Notes: generated from the sequence alone by a model not told the origin. A DNA stretch of 64,000 nt from Vitrella brassicaformis (GCA_001179505.1 CDMY01000571.1:256752-320751); one strand, 5' to 3'; counted from the first letter of the stretch, positions 1 to 11,253 are shown. Made by a program: numbers and translations.

Positions 1-81
1 CAAACAGATGAGAAGAGGAGGATGGGTTAATGAGAAGTGGCCGACGAGTCCTCCCACACACGAGCATCCGTATCATCTGAC

Positions 82-360
82 CTCATCGTAGAGTCGAGTG
101 ATCTCACTGACGCGCGAGAGGTCGGCCTGGAAGATCGCCCCGCTCCCGCCGGCCTTCTCGACGGCCTCGAGCGTCGCCTTTGCCTTGGCCTCATTGCCTG
201 CACACACCGAACAGAGAAACACACAAACACAAATCGATGAATGCAGGCAGGCCTGTGCTTGGATACCCCTCACCAGAGTAGTGGATGGCAATCGTAGCGC
301 CTTTCTCGGCGAATGCGACGGCAGCTGCGTTACCGATACCTCCACTGGCTCCAGTCACCA
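82..360 (-). pseudogene. 5'-damaged copy of a short-chain dehydrogenase (SDR), cut by the window edge
   Basis: Two exons on the minus strand match exons 2 and 3 of the intact SDR gene at 1393-2858. Exon 3 spans 82-197 and is 116 nt, exactly as in the intact copy. Exon 2 runs from about 274 to 360 and carries the nucleotide-binding motif TGASGGIG followed by an HYSGNEAK junction. In the intact gene exon 1 is spliced onto exon 2 in front of this motif. Here the sequence upstream of VVLVTGAS stays open for only a few codons before an in-frame TAA, with no ATG and no AG acceptor in between, so the normal start appears to be lost. The 3' exons lie beyond the window. It sits head-to-head with the intact copy, about 1 kb away. 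It is probably a pseudogene, although an unusual start or splice cannot be excluded. Confidence 0.6.
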
Positions 361-1392
361 GCACCACGCGGTTATGGGTTTATGCGTCTGCAGACAGACA
401 GACATCGACGCACAGACCGAGCCATCCACACCCAATGGCATGCCCGCCGCAGTCGGCTATGTGCTCTGGTGCCTGGTGGTGGGCGGGTAAGGGGCTGACG
501 CGCGGCTGTAACCGTCCCCCGGCGCGGCGCGAGCGGTTCGGGGAGGCACAGAACCTTTACTCACACACGCGCGCACACACCGAAATGAACACCCACACAG
601 CGGCAGCCTCTGTCCGTCCCTCCGTGTGTCTGTTTTGTGTGCGTACCAGCGCCCTGCTGCAGTGACGAACAAGGAAGGGAATGATGAGATCCCTGCCTGC
701 TGCATACAGACAGACAGATACACACACACACACACAGACAGACATACGCGCGCAGGTATGTGTTCGGTCAGCGTCTGTTACGTACGTCAGCGTCTGTCAG
801 CGGTGGAATGTGGGAGCCCACTCGTAGGGTCATAGGGTTTGTCGCCTGCGAGCTTAGGGAGGGAAGCGCGGGTAGCTTGGGCGAAGGGGAGTTTTTTCGA
901 CAGCGCAGTGGCAGATCTGACACAAGAGGTATGCTTCTCACTCGTGCATTACGTGTTTGGGGCCGCAAAGAGGCAGGCAGTGGCGGCACACAGACCAGCC
1001 TGAGGAGGGGCTGACTGACCCCAGATAGACAGAGAGGAGAGCACAGCTAGGCAGAAGCAGAGCACACACGATGGATGACGTGGCAGCACGCTGCGCACCG
1101 GAAAGAGAAGGAAGCATAGCAATCAATGGTCTGACTGACTGACTGACTACCTGGTGCCTTGTGGTGTGTTTCCCTGTTTGTGTGTGTGTGTGTCTATATG
1201 TGTGCGGCCATTAGGTGATCGATTTGTCATGAGTTTACTGAGAGCTGCCACTGCCCATTTTTGCGTCATTTTTGACTCTTGCCTGTGTGCTGTGGCGTGT
1301 TTGCCAATGCATGTGCGTTCCCCCGCAGTTTGCCTTGGATCCGTTGCATTTCATTCTCATCATCCATCACACAACACTCCCTCGGGACCATC
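361..1392. other. Intergenic region between divergent SDR copies
   Basis: No coding exon is supported here. The stretch holds CA/GT and CAGA microsatellites (for example 715-750 and 1175-1200) and a short GC-rich block near 500-545 (ggcgcggcgcgagcggttc). It must contain the promoter of the SDR gene that starts at 1393, but I see no recognisable promoter element. Confidence 0.5.
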
Positions 1393-2858
1393 ATGTCCAA
1401 ACCTGCTCGTGTGGTGCTCGGTGAGCCACCGCAACTGATGACTCGTGTGAGTGTCTGTCTGTCTGTACGTGATCATTCAGTGACTGGAGCCAGTGGTGGT
1501 ATCGGCAATGCAGCTGCCGTCGCATTCGCCGAGAAGGGCGACATCGTGGCCATACACTACGCAGGCAAGGCATAGAGGGAATGATCTTCCCGCGCCCAGC
1601 ATCCATACCCGTGTGTGTGTTTCCCTTCTTGCAGGCAATGAGGCCAAGGCCAAGGCGACGCTCGATGCTGTGGAGAAGGCCGGCGGGAGCGGGGCGATCT
1701 TTCAAGCCGACCTCTCGCGCGTCAGTGAGATCACTCGACTCTACGATGAGGTCAGATGATACTGATGCTTGTGTGTGAGAGGCCTCGTCGGCCACTTCTC
1801 ATTAGCCCATCCGCTCTCTTCTCGTCTGTTAATATCTTTTCTGCCTACAGGTGTACGCGCGCTTCGGGAAGGTGGATGTTTTGTTCAACAACAGCGGACT
1901 GTGGGGCGAGGCGCACATCAAAGACACCACAGAGGAACTCTATGACAGGTCAGGCAGGTCAGGCCATGGTGACTGGATCCGGGGATGAGCGAACGACGCT
2001 TTCCCTTCCTTTTACTCTCTCTCTCCTTCTCCCTCTCACTCATTCAGGCTCATGAATCTGAATGTCAAGGGGATCTTCTTTTCGATGCAAGAGGCCATCA
2101 AGGTCCAGATCTGCTGCCTCCACACCACCAGCAGCACGCCACACACACAAACATACAAACATCTGTCTGTCTGTCTGTCTGTTAGCGCATGGGTAAGGGC
2201 GGCGTCATCATCAACAATAGCAGCGTCCTTGGCAGCCACCCCTTGCCCATGGTGGCCTGCTACTGTAAGCTCAGCAGAGAACACCATTGATTTGTGCGAG
2301 TGCATTGTGTGAGCATCAAATGACTGAGTTGCTTGTGTGTGGTGGGTGCAGGTGCGACCAAGGCGGCGGTAAGAGATTAGATGATGCATTGGACTGGACG
2401 GCGGGGCGGCCTGACTGACCACAACAGACAGACGTGGATGTGTGATTCTTACAGGTCAACATGCTTACCAAGTGTGCCGCAAAAGAAGCCGGCGAGAAGG
2501 GCATTCGGGTCAATACTGTTGCCCCAGGACCCACGTTGCCCGGTGAGAGAGCATTGATAAACGATGGATAGATGCCACAGACAATTATGCGTGTGTCTGT
2601 GCGTGTCTGTGTTGTGCGTGTGTGCAGGATTGCTTCCCGAGGACTTCAAGGTAACGAAAGACATGGAACGAGTCATGCAGGGCGACATCATTCACACGCT
2701 CTTCTTGCCGTGTGCAGAACCAGATGGAGCAGATGTCGCCGTTCAAGAGGATCGGCGAGGCGAGGGAGGTCGGGTCCCTGTGTGTGGCGATCGCCAGCGA
2801 CGATATGGGCTGGGTGTCGGGGCAGGTCATTAGCGCTGATGGGGCGGCCTTCTGCTGA
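1393..2858 (+). CDS. Short-chain dehydrogenase/reductase (SDR family)
   Basis: Ten exons splice to a 242-residue protein, the usual length of a classical SDR: 1393-1420, 1481-1564, 1635-1750, 1851-1948, 2048-2102, 2186-2264, 2352-2368, 2455-2542, 2628-2650 and 2718-2858. The total of 729 nt keeps frame. Visible motifs in order are TGASGGIG (Rossmann cofactor loop), NNSG, a catalytic Ser in INNSSVLGS, the YCATK catalytic Tyr/Lys pair, and a VAPGPTLPG substrate-loop motif. The C-terminus SGQVISADGAAFC resembles the usual SDR ending. These features predict an NAD(P)(H)-dependent oxidoreductase of the FabG/glucose-dehydrogenase type, substrate unknown. No signal or transit peptide is visible. Intron 2 has a GC donor (CAG|GCAAGG at 1565). 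A damaged copy lies upstream on the opposite strand. Confidence 0.9.
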
Positions 2859-3841
2859 CTGACTGAGTGCATCGGCCCCTTCATCCGACCGTCGTCCGTG
2901 TGTGGCTTTTTGACCCCTGCGTACGACGGAATTTTGGCTCGTTGCGTGCGTGTGTTGTCATGAGTGAGAGTTTCTTCTGCCGAGTATGGGAGCGTTTCTC
3001 TCCCACTGTCGGGTGGGTACATACGTCGTCCAGATGACCCACATGGATTTGAAAATGCCATGGATTTGAGCACGTGTGGTCAATGCATCCATTCATACGT
3101 CCGTTCATACATTGATAAGAGCATGCATGGAGTGTGCGGCCGCCATGCGTGTTGGGGTGAGAGACGTGTTTGGGTGAGTGAGTGGTCTGTCTGTCTCTAT
3201 GTGTCTGTCTCTTTGGTCTTGATTATTGGACAGCACGCTGCTGTTGATGGTGCGACGCACGGGGGTGTGTTTTCTAGTGGTCACACACTAAAGCTCATTG
3301 GGGTGCATGTGTGTGTGTGTGTGTGTGTGTGTATGCACCGGCCGTCGACTTGATACATGTAACCTGATCAATCGACTGACTGACTCAGCCACATGCTTAA
3401 TCCATGGGAAGAGTCCACTTGACGGCCGTCACCCGCGGCACACACACAGGCAGACACACTCCACCACACAGTCACCACGAGAGAGAGATATGGCCGGCAG
3501 GTGAGTCAGCCAGGCAGTCAAACACACTCACACATCGGCCGAGGCATCACATCAAATCGGCCGGCAGCGGACCGGACCGCACCAGATGCACCCACACCCA
3601 TCAGAGCCACGCCAGCCATTCGAGCACACAGCAGCAGCAGCTGGTCCACACAGTGAGCGGTGGGCGATGTGTCCTGACGAACAAACCGATCGGCGACAGA
3701 GATGAATGACGACAACCAGCACCCAACTTGAGATGCACTCCTGACAACACACACACAGAGGGCAGGGCGGCACTCAGCCACATGGCGACACTGGGGATGT
3801 ATCGCTGCGCACCCACCAGTGCGTGTTGGCTGATGGATCGA
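2859..3841. other. Intergenic, no gene seen
   Basis: This stretch separates the 3' end of the SDR gene from the 3' end of the minus-strand gene at 3842. It contains a GT microsatellite at 3307-3333 and CA-rich tracts. No exon with flanking splice sites and coding character was found. Confidence 0.5.
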
Positions 3842-5491
3842 TCAGCCGCCACCCTCCGCCTCAGCCGCGGCACCCTCACCTGCCCAAGGCACAACACACA
3901 CACACACACACACACGAGTGTGATGCAGGTCACTGCTGCAGGTCGACGTGGGGTTCTCTATGGTGTGTGTGGCTGTCTGTGTACCTCCGCCGCCCTCTCC
4001 GCTGCCGTCATCCAGACCATCACCCTCATCGCCGCTGCCATCGTCCGAATCTGCACACACCACACACAGACAGAGAGAGAGAGAGAGAGAGACAGAGAAG
4101 GCACATCTTCCTTTCTTCCACCTGTGTGTGTCCGTACCATCGTCGCTGTCATCATCATGTTGTTGTTGCTGCTGCTGCTGTACTTGTCCGTCGAATACGA
4201 ATGACGCCACTGCACCCAACGCCACGCGAGCCATCTGAGTGGTCACCGGACAACGGTGCTTGAACAAAACACCCTCACACACAGCCGCCTCAGTCGTGTA
4301 GACAAACACAATCACTGCGCACAAGGGCAAGAAACACTGATGAGATTCGACCAGCAGCAGTCCCTCTCTGTGATTCTGACCGTCGTTGTCTTCTCTATCC
4401 TCAATCTCGATCCACGCGACGAATGGGTGGCTGGCGTCGGTCAGCACCAGCTGTCGCGCACGACCGTCCCAGCTCATTGTGGTTGTCCAGCCGGTCACCA
4501 GTGTGTGGGGCGACTCGGTGAAGAGGTCATTCAGACGACCGCCACCGACACCCCTGAAACAACCACACCAACACATGACTTGTGGTGTCCCCTCTCGACC
4601 CCATTGGTTCCCTTGGTGTGTTACCGATTGAGTCGAGTCGATGTCTGATTTTTCTGGCGATCCATGTGGAAGTGGTCGACGATCTTTTCCTTGGCAAACG
4701 ACAACACTGACGCATTGGTGAACCCCTGGCCACCGAATGACATCCATCCGCCGATGATGCCCCAGTACTCGATGCGGCTGCGCACCGGTGGGTCATGTGG
4801 CTGTCGATGCTGCTGGTATAGGTGGCCGGCAGGGAGGGGCGGGTCGACCTCCAGCTCGAAGTCGGGCTCGTCGATGATGGCCCGCACCTCACCGTTGCCG
4901 TGTTGGAACAGCTGGAGGCAGCTGCCGTCACTGAAGCGGACGTGGGGGCCGACCATCTTGAGCTGCGCCAACACACGGGGAGCCGACACATAAGCCTACA
5001 CACACGACCACACACAGACACACAGAGAGAATGAGGCCCTCTCCTTCCGTCCCCTCCCCTCCCCGCCCGTCTGTTTGCCGGCTCACCGTTATGTTTGCGT
5101 GTGTGTTGATGTCAGCCCCACTGAGGGTCACAGGCAGCTCACAGTTGCCGCACTGCTCCCCCAGCTCAATCACCTCGCCCACCTCGCCCCAGTCCCCTTC
5201 CTCCACCACACACACAGCCGCCAGCAGATCATGTTTGCCGAACTGGTCGTCGTCGAACCGCAGCAGCTGCACTTGCTGCCCATTCACCGCCCGCCGCAGC
5301 AGCCCCGCCTGTGAGCCCAGCGAGTGGCTGAGCCGATCTCTCAGCTGCGCTTCTCCGAAGAGCTGTTTGAGCCAGGTGCAGGTGGCCTTCAGCCGCACGA
5401 CGTCCTTGACGCTGAGGAGGTACCGGCTCCTCCGGCCCACACACAGGTATGACACGGGGTGCTGCCGCTGCTGCTGCTCGTGGTGCTGCAT
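3842..5491 (-). CDS. F-box-like protein with acidic Asp/Ser/Gly tail (unrecognised family)
   Basis: The model starts at the ATG at 5491 (MQHHEQQQ) and ends at a TGA at 3842. The first exon contains RYLLSVKDVVRLKATCTWL, which resembles the helix pair of an F-box, followed by charged sequence. A second exon begins AYVSAPRVLAQLKMVGPH and contains YWGIIGGWMSFGGQGF. A third exon carries GWTTTMSWDGRARQLVLTD, then a poly-Gln run (about 4165-4185) and an Asp-rich segment. The last exon ends EGAAAEAEGGG. One internal stretch (about 4215-4370) may be intron or may encode a hydrophobic segment (PLCAVIVFVY), since both readings keep frame. Function is unknown and the F-box call is tentative. A near-identical 5' fragment lies at 9638-9915 across the telomere/gap, so the gene belongs to a subtelomeric family. 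Confidence 0.55.
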
Positions 5492-6959
5492 GGGATGGAT
5501 GGGCCAAGACGGTCAGATGAGTGAGTGAGGCGGTGGTCGACGAGAGGCTGCACAGGGCGACAGCCGACAGACACACAGAGAGAGAGACAGACAGACAGAC
5601 AGAAAGGCCAACGCATTCATTGAGGTCAGTGGATGAGCGCATCACTCAGTCAGCGAGTCAGTGAGTGTTGGGCCTCCCTTACCTCCGATGTCTGTCAGCT
5701 CAACGGCCCGCCACCCACCAAAGCAGTCGAGAGGACGACTGACTGACTCCCTTGGACTGACTAGGGACTCTTCTCGCCCTCTTGTCTTGTCGGCCGAGTG
5801 CCTCACTCTCGCGGCGCACAGCTGTCCGACAAGGCGCACAAACAAAACGCCGCACTTTGGCCTCTCGGGAATGGGGCGATAGGGTAACAAACCCTTTGAC
5901 CCCTCGTCAAACCGGCTCTTTCGGTTGTTGAGATTTAGCCGTGTCCTCATTCCCTTCGTTGCGTGGTCGGCCCAGCCCACACGAACGTGTCAGTCAGGCG
6001 GGGCGGCTGCTGGCGGCACTGACAGACACAAACCGGTGTGGCGGTGCCTCAGCCAGGTCAGTGAGTCAGTGAGTGAGGCCTCGAGCATCGCCAGCCATGA
6101 TGCTTGTCATCTGTGTGTCTGTGTGTCATCAGCGCTGATGGTGACGACGATACGTGCTGAAAGAGGACAGATCGGCCGAAGCGCCGACACCTGAGTGACG
6201 CGTCTCTCTCCCTCTCCCCCTCTCTGCCTCGTCGACTGACCAAAGGCACCAAGACAAGGCGATACCTCTGACGGCGGGTGTGCCCGTCTGATGGTACGCA
6301 GACACCAAAAGGGAAAGGGACATACAGAAAGGCCGATGACGTCTGTTTGTCTGCGGCGGTGTGTGTGTGTGTCAGCTTTGACCGATGTGCTGATTTTGGG
6401 ACAAGCGAGACGACGACCGAGCCCTCTATCTCTTTGCCTGCTGAGTGCTGCTCGTCCGTGTGTGTGTGTGTGTGTGTGTGGATCCATTTGTGTGTGGGAG
6501 GCAGGATGATCGGCCGATGAGTCGACGGACCCCCTCTCTCTCTGTCTGTGTCTGTCTGTCTCTCTGTCGCTGTGTGTGTGAGGTGACGGCTGTCGTGTGT
6601 TGGTCGGCCTTATCTCTCTGTGTGTGTGGACTGTGTGGGGTTTTGCGTGTGGGCCGTCTATCTGCTGCCGTGAGTGTGTGGGCCGGTGAGTGGGGGGAAA
6701 TCTCACAGACAGACAGACAGACAGAGAAGGGGACGATTGGCTGATTGGCTGCACAGAGAATCGCTTTGTGGGGCGGTGTTTGGCCTGCCGTCTGGCTGTG
6801 AGATGCTCGAGTGGGATGGCTGTTGGCGAGAGCGTGTTGATCTCTCGTCGGTGCATCCGTCACACACGGGCGGCTCACAGACAGACAGACAGACAGGCCG
6901 ACAGGCCGACACACACACCGATCCGTCCGTTCGCCTGGATTGGAAGGAGAGAGAGAGAG
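5492..6959. other. Subtelomeric non-coding region
   Basis: The first 60-70 bases upstream of the gene start are duplicated at 9916-9985, so the duplicated unit includes the 5' flank. A minus-strand open stretch near 5660-5980 could be an upstream exon, but I have no support for it. The remainder is GT/CTGT microsatellite and CA-rich DNA with no credible exons. Confidence 0.45.
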
Positions 6960-7010
6960 ATTGTCTTCCCCTCTCTGTGCATCTGGCTTGCACAGAGAGG
7001 GGAAGACAAT
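6960..7010. repeat. Perfect 22-bp inverted repeat (hairpin), 7-nt loop
   Basis: Arms 6960-6981 and 6989-7010 are perfect reverse complements around the loop TCTGGCT. It lies at the edge of the fold-back repeat family described next and shares the CTCTCTGTGCA word with its arms. Confidence 0.9.
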
Positions 7011-7034
7011 GCACACCACCTCTGTGGTGAGTGG

Positions 7035-7156
7035 TTTCCCTCTCCCTTTGTGGGCATCTTGCACACCAACCGGCAACCTGAGAGCATCAGCCCATGTGTG
7101 GTGTTGGTGCTTTGGCGTTGCCGGGTGGTGACAGAGATGCACACAGAGGGAAATGG
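7035..7156. repeat. Fold-back repeat, copy 1
   Basis: The left arm CCTTTGTGGGCATC...CCGGCAAC is mirrored by GTTGCCGGGTGGTGACAGAG...CACAGAGGG on the right, imperfectly. The centre contains CATCAGCCCATGTGTGGTGT. Related copies lie at 7912-8034 and 8253-8370. Confidence 0.75.
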
Positions 7157-7911
7157 ACAGACACGCGACAGTGTGATGATTCGATGTCGACACACACTGA
7201 CGCACATGCCCGTATGGATCTTACGGATGGGTGCCTGCCTCTCTCTGGTGGTGTGAGTGTGTGTGGGTGCCCGACGCATGACATAGTAAGGTGGTGGGTG
7301 CGCTTTTGCCATCCCACCCACATGACCCACCGCTGACACCCACGGAGTGGATGCCCCTCTCTCTCTCTGCCGACGGGTGAGTGGGGGGCCTGGCGTATTG
7401 TCGAATGAACTGAGGCTTTATGTGTGTGCATCACATAATGGTGTTATGTCTGTGTGTGTGTGTGTGGGAAGGAGAGAGAGAGAGAGAGGCGTTTGTTTGC
7501 TTCCCTTTGATGCGCATCGTGTGCTGGTGCGCTGATTGTGAGCTGCTTCATGGACACGTCACACATTGAGTGTAGGTCCCCACTCTCTGTGTGCGGTAGC
7601 CATCGAGCGACTGACAGACAGACACTGTCCACACACGCACGTTCCATGCACACAAAGGAGGTAAAGACAGCCGACTGCTGCCGGTGGGTCATATGACGTG
7701 GATGAATGGATTTCCCTCCGTCTGTCTGTCTATCTATCGGTCTGTCTGTCTGGTGTGATGTGTTGTGTGTGACACTCGCCATGTTCTTCGATCTGCTGAT
7801 GCGCAATGGGCGCTGTTGGCTGTCAACGTGTGTGAGGGAGAGAGAGAGAGATTTTTCTGTTTTCGCTAGCTGTGATCTGTATGGCATTAGTGTGGCTTTG
7901 CTGCCTTCGTG

Positions 7912-8034
7912 TCCCTCTCTGTCCTTTTGTGGACATGTCACAGCGGTCGGCAATCTCAGAGTGGCAGCGTGTGGCTGTGTCTGTCGCTCTTTGACTTCCG
8001 GGCGGCTGCCGAGATGCACACAAAAGGGAGAGGG
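7912..8034. repeat. Fold-back repeat, copy 2 (diverged)
   Basis: The arms begin CCTTTTGTGGACATGTCACAG and end GAGATGCACACAAAAGGGAG. The organisation matches the copies at 7035-7156 and 8253-8370, but the arms and centre are more diverged. Confidence 0.65.
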
Positions 8035-8252
8035 GGGCTGTCTGATGGACACACTGACACAGACATACACTGATGTGATGTGTGGATGTGCCTCTTTGCC
8101 ACTCTCCGCTGACGGCCATGTGTATGTTGCCGTCACGGCTCTCACCTGCTGGCCCGTCTGTCTCTATGTGTGTGGGTGGGTGGGCAGGAGAGAAAGAGGC
8201 TGTTTTGTTTCTGTCTGTTATCGTGTCTTCAGTTTTCCTACCTGCCTTCCTG

Positions 8253-8370
8253 TCCATCTCCCTTTGTGGGCATCTCTGTCACCGCCCGGCAACGCCAGCG
8301 CATCAGCCCATGTGTGGTGTCGGTGCTTTGGGGTTGCCGGGCGGTGACAGAGATGCACACAAAGAGAAGA
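8253..8370. repeat. Fold-back repeat, copy 3 (best preserved)
   Basis: The left arm TTTGTGGGCATCTCTGTCAC continues CGCCCGGCAAC. The right arm is its near-perfect reverse complement and ends ATGCACACAAAG. The centre contains CATCAGCCCATGTGTGGTGT, shared with copy 1. Arms of about 30 bp around a 40-nt centre resemble a MITE or fold-back element, or a structured subtelomeric repeat. Confidence 0.8.
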
Positions 8371-8653
8371 ATGGACCCACACACACGACTGATCACCCAT
8401 CCCACCAAATATGGCAGTGGATGTGTCCTCTTGCCGTCCGTCTATGCAGCCACACACGCACATGGATGGATGGATGTGTGCTTTGCCTTTTCTACATGAA
8501 TCGACGCTGGATATGTCTGTGCGATACGTATAGTGGAAAGAAGAGAGGTATAAGATGAGCGCATTAGCTCTCATGTTTTACAGAGGAGAGAGTGAGGGAG
8601 AGGTCTGTTCGCTTCCTTGTGGTGTCAACGTATTGGCGTGCTGACACCAGTGC

Positions 8654-8733
8654 TTCTTGGTGACCGAACACATTAAGTGTTGATCATCGCTGCATCTTGG
8701 TGACCGAACACATTAAGTGTTGATCATCGCTCT
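8654..8733. repeat. Two tandem 40-bp repeats
   Basis: TGACCGAACACATTAAGTGT recurs at 8661 and 8701 within a 40-bp period. The sequence after it (CTCTCTGTGTGCGATGGCC) resembles 7582-7610, suggesting a larger, older duplication of about 1.1 kb within this subtelomeric region. Confidence 0.85.
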
Positions 8734-9044
8734 CTGTGTGCGATGGCCGTGGAGCGGCTGACAGACAAGACACAACCCAGAAGCGGATGGATGGACAGAA
8801 GACAGCTGTGTTGACGAGACGGAACAAATACACTGTGACTCGCACACATTAATGCATCCGTCATTGTACCTGCGTGTGCATCACATGATGCAGTCACGCT
8901 AACCCACACACCACATGCCGTATTACGCACACATACATCGCTCAGGCCGCCACAGTGGGAGTGAGCCGCTGCCACACATCCTCACACACATGCCGCACCT
9001 CAACCACCTAATTGAATATCACACACACACATAACATCCAGCTC

Positions 9045-9337
9045 TTTAGGGTTTAGGTTTTAGGGTCTAGGGTTTAGGGCTTAGGGTTTAGGGCTTAGGT
9101 TTAGGGTCTTAGGGTTTAGGGTTTAGGGTTTAGGGTTTAGGGTTTAGGGTTTAGGGTTTAGGGTTTAGGGTTTAGGGTTTAGGGTTTAGGGTTTAGGGTT
9201 TAGGGTTTAGGGTTTAGGGTTTAGGGTTTAGGGTTTAGGGTTTAGGGTTTAGGGTTTAGGGTTTAGGGTTTAGGGTTTAGGGTTTAGGGTTTAGGGTTTA
9301 GGGTTTAGGGTTTAGGGTTTAGGGTTTAGGGTTTAGG
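9045..9337 (+). repeat. Telomeric TTTAGGG array
   Basis: The array is degenerate from 9045 to about 9110 (variants such as TCTAGGG and CTTAGGG). From there it is perfect heptamers to 9337, where the assembly gap begins. The G-rich strand runs 5'-3' rightward, so a chromosome end would lie to the right. TTTAGGG is the telomere unit in plants, chromerids, dinoflagellates and Toxoplasma. A degenerate proximal edge followed by perfect repeats is the usual structure of a true telomere junction. Confidence 0.97.
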
Positions 9338-9637
9338 NNNNNNNNNNNNNNNNNNNNNNNNNNNNNNNNNNNNNNNNNNNNNNNNNNNNNNNNNNNNNNN
9401 NNNNNNNNNNNNNNNNNNNNNNNNNNNNNNNNNNNNNNNNNNNNNNNNNNNNNNNNNNNNNNNNNNNNNNNNNNNNNNNNNNNNNNNNNNNNNNNNNNNN
9501 NNNNNNNNNNNNNNNNNNNNNNNNNNNNNNNNNNNNNNNNNNNNNNNNNNNNNNNNNNNNNNNNNNNNNNNNNNNNNNNNNNNNNNNNNNNNNNNNNNNN
9601 NNNNNNNNNNNNNNNNNNNNNNNNNNNNNNNNNNNNN
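9338..9637. other. Assembly gap (300 N)
   Basis: Exactly 300 N. The same length recurs at 39223 and 60975, so the size is probably nominal and the true distance is unknown. Confidence 0.95.
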
Positions 9638-9915
9638 ACCACACACACAGCCGCCAGCAGATCATGTTTGCCGAACTGGTCGTCGTCGAACCGCAGCAGC
9701 TGCACTTGCTGCCCATTCACCGCCCGCCGCAGCCCCGCCTGTGAGCCCAGCGAGTGGCTGAGCCGATCTCTCAGCTGGGCCGCTCCGAAGAGGTCTTCGA
9801 GCCACGTGCAGGTGGCTCTCAGCCGCACGACGTCCTTGACGCTGAGGAGGTAGCGGCTCCTCCGGCCCACACACAGGTATGACACGGGGTGCTGCTGCTG
9901 CTCGTGGTGCTGCAT
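9638..9915 (-). CDS. 5' fragment of F-box-like gene, paralog of 3842-5491
   Basis: The start is the ATG at 9915 (MQHHEQQQHPVSY). The fragment covers the F-box-like segment RYLLSVKDVVRLRATCTWL and runs into the gap after HDLLAAVCV. It is nearly identical to the first exon of the gene at 3842-5491. It lacks a few Gln/Arg codons and one codon in the LRRAVNG region, and has several substitutions (for example TWLEDLFG in place of TWLKQLFG). The 3' part is missing in the gap, so whether it is intact is unknown. Confidence 0.65.
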
Positions 9916-10523
9916 GGGATGGATGGGCCAAGACGGTCAGATGAGTGAGACGCTCGACGAGAGGCTGCACAGAGCGACAGGGCCGACAGAGGATCATGTC
10001 CATCAAGCATGCTGCTCACAGATCTGTGTGCTGCTCACCTTGTTCGATGGTCGCGTGGGGGAGAAGGGGGGAGGCCGACCCGACAGACAAATCTGGGGTA
10101 ATCTGGGCGTCTCTCGCTGGTCACACCGGGGGAGCCACACCGGGATTTGTCTCTTCCTCTTGAATCCCAGCCAAGCTCGCAGATTTCCAGGCAAGCAAAA
10201 GCGATCGCGAAGGGAGAGCTTGAAAATTCAAACATTGCGGCTTCTTTGCATCAGGGAGACGACGCCATCGCTCAGAAAACTCCCTCTCTGAGATAACATC
10301 GCATTTCTGCTGTGTTTGTCGTAAGCCCTCCCGTCTTGTGCGGCGTTGTGATTCGGCTCATTGACCCATCGGCTGACTGATTTGCTCGTCGGACATTCGC
10401 TGCCCTCTCACCAGTAAGCACACGCACAAGAGATGACAGACAGACGCGCGAACGACACACTCACTCACTGCGCCATTGTGTGTGTGGTGGTATTCAGGCG
10501 CCGTGAAGCCAGCGGGCGGCAGC
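9916..10523. other. Divergent 5' flanks
   Basis: The stretch 9916-9985 is duplicated from 5492-5560. No exon is supported between here and the ATG at 10524. It should contain the promoters of the two divergent genes, but no motif was recognised. Confidence 0.4.
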
Positions 10524-11217
10524 ATGAGCAGCACATCGGCATCAGCAGCTGCTGCAGGTGGGCTGACTCACTGAGTGGGAGAGGCAGGGGAGGGGCTCAC
10601 CTGTGTGTGCTGTGTGTGTGTTGGCCAGGCAGTGGTGGACATAGCGGTGTCGTTGCAGTCATCAATCACAGCGCCACACAAGACGATGAGCAGTCGGTGA
10701 GCCATGGTGCGGCCACACAAGCAAAGACCGTCATGTGCTCTCTGAGTCTGTTTCTCGTGCGTGATGATGTTGTGTGTGTGCGTGCCGGCCTCCTTTTTCA
10801 GAAGTCGTCTGATCTGTTGGCGCGCATGGTGAAGTTGCACCATCAAGTAGGTGGCTTGGCTGCAGACACAGACGAGAGGACATGTAGGCAGACCTGAAGA
10901 TGGATGGATGGCTGTGTGTGCAGATGAGCGACTCGATCAGATATCTCGCTGCCAAGGTCAGTCAGTGGGTCGACAAATGGCTGGCTGAGCACACCATGCA
11001 CGCTGTGTCATTTGTCATTGCCCACTCCCTCCTCCGTTTGCCTGTGTGTGGTAATACCTGTGGTTGTGTGCAGGGGTCTGTCGGAAAGAAGCACCTGCCG
11101 ATGCTGGAGAGAGCCATCGCAGACAGCTCTAGTGCACTCGACCGACTTGATGGCTTGGCACTGGTATGCACACACGCATGCATCATTGATCCGCCCTCCG
11201 ATCCATTCTGAGCTTTG

Positions 11218-11253
<36 letters not shown>

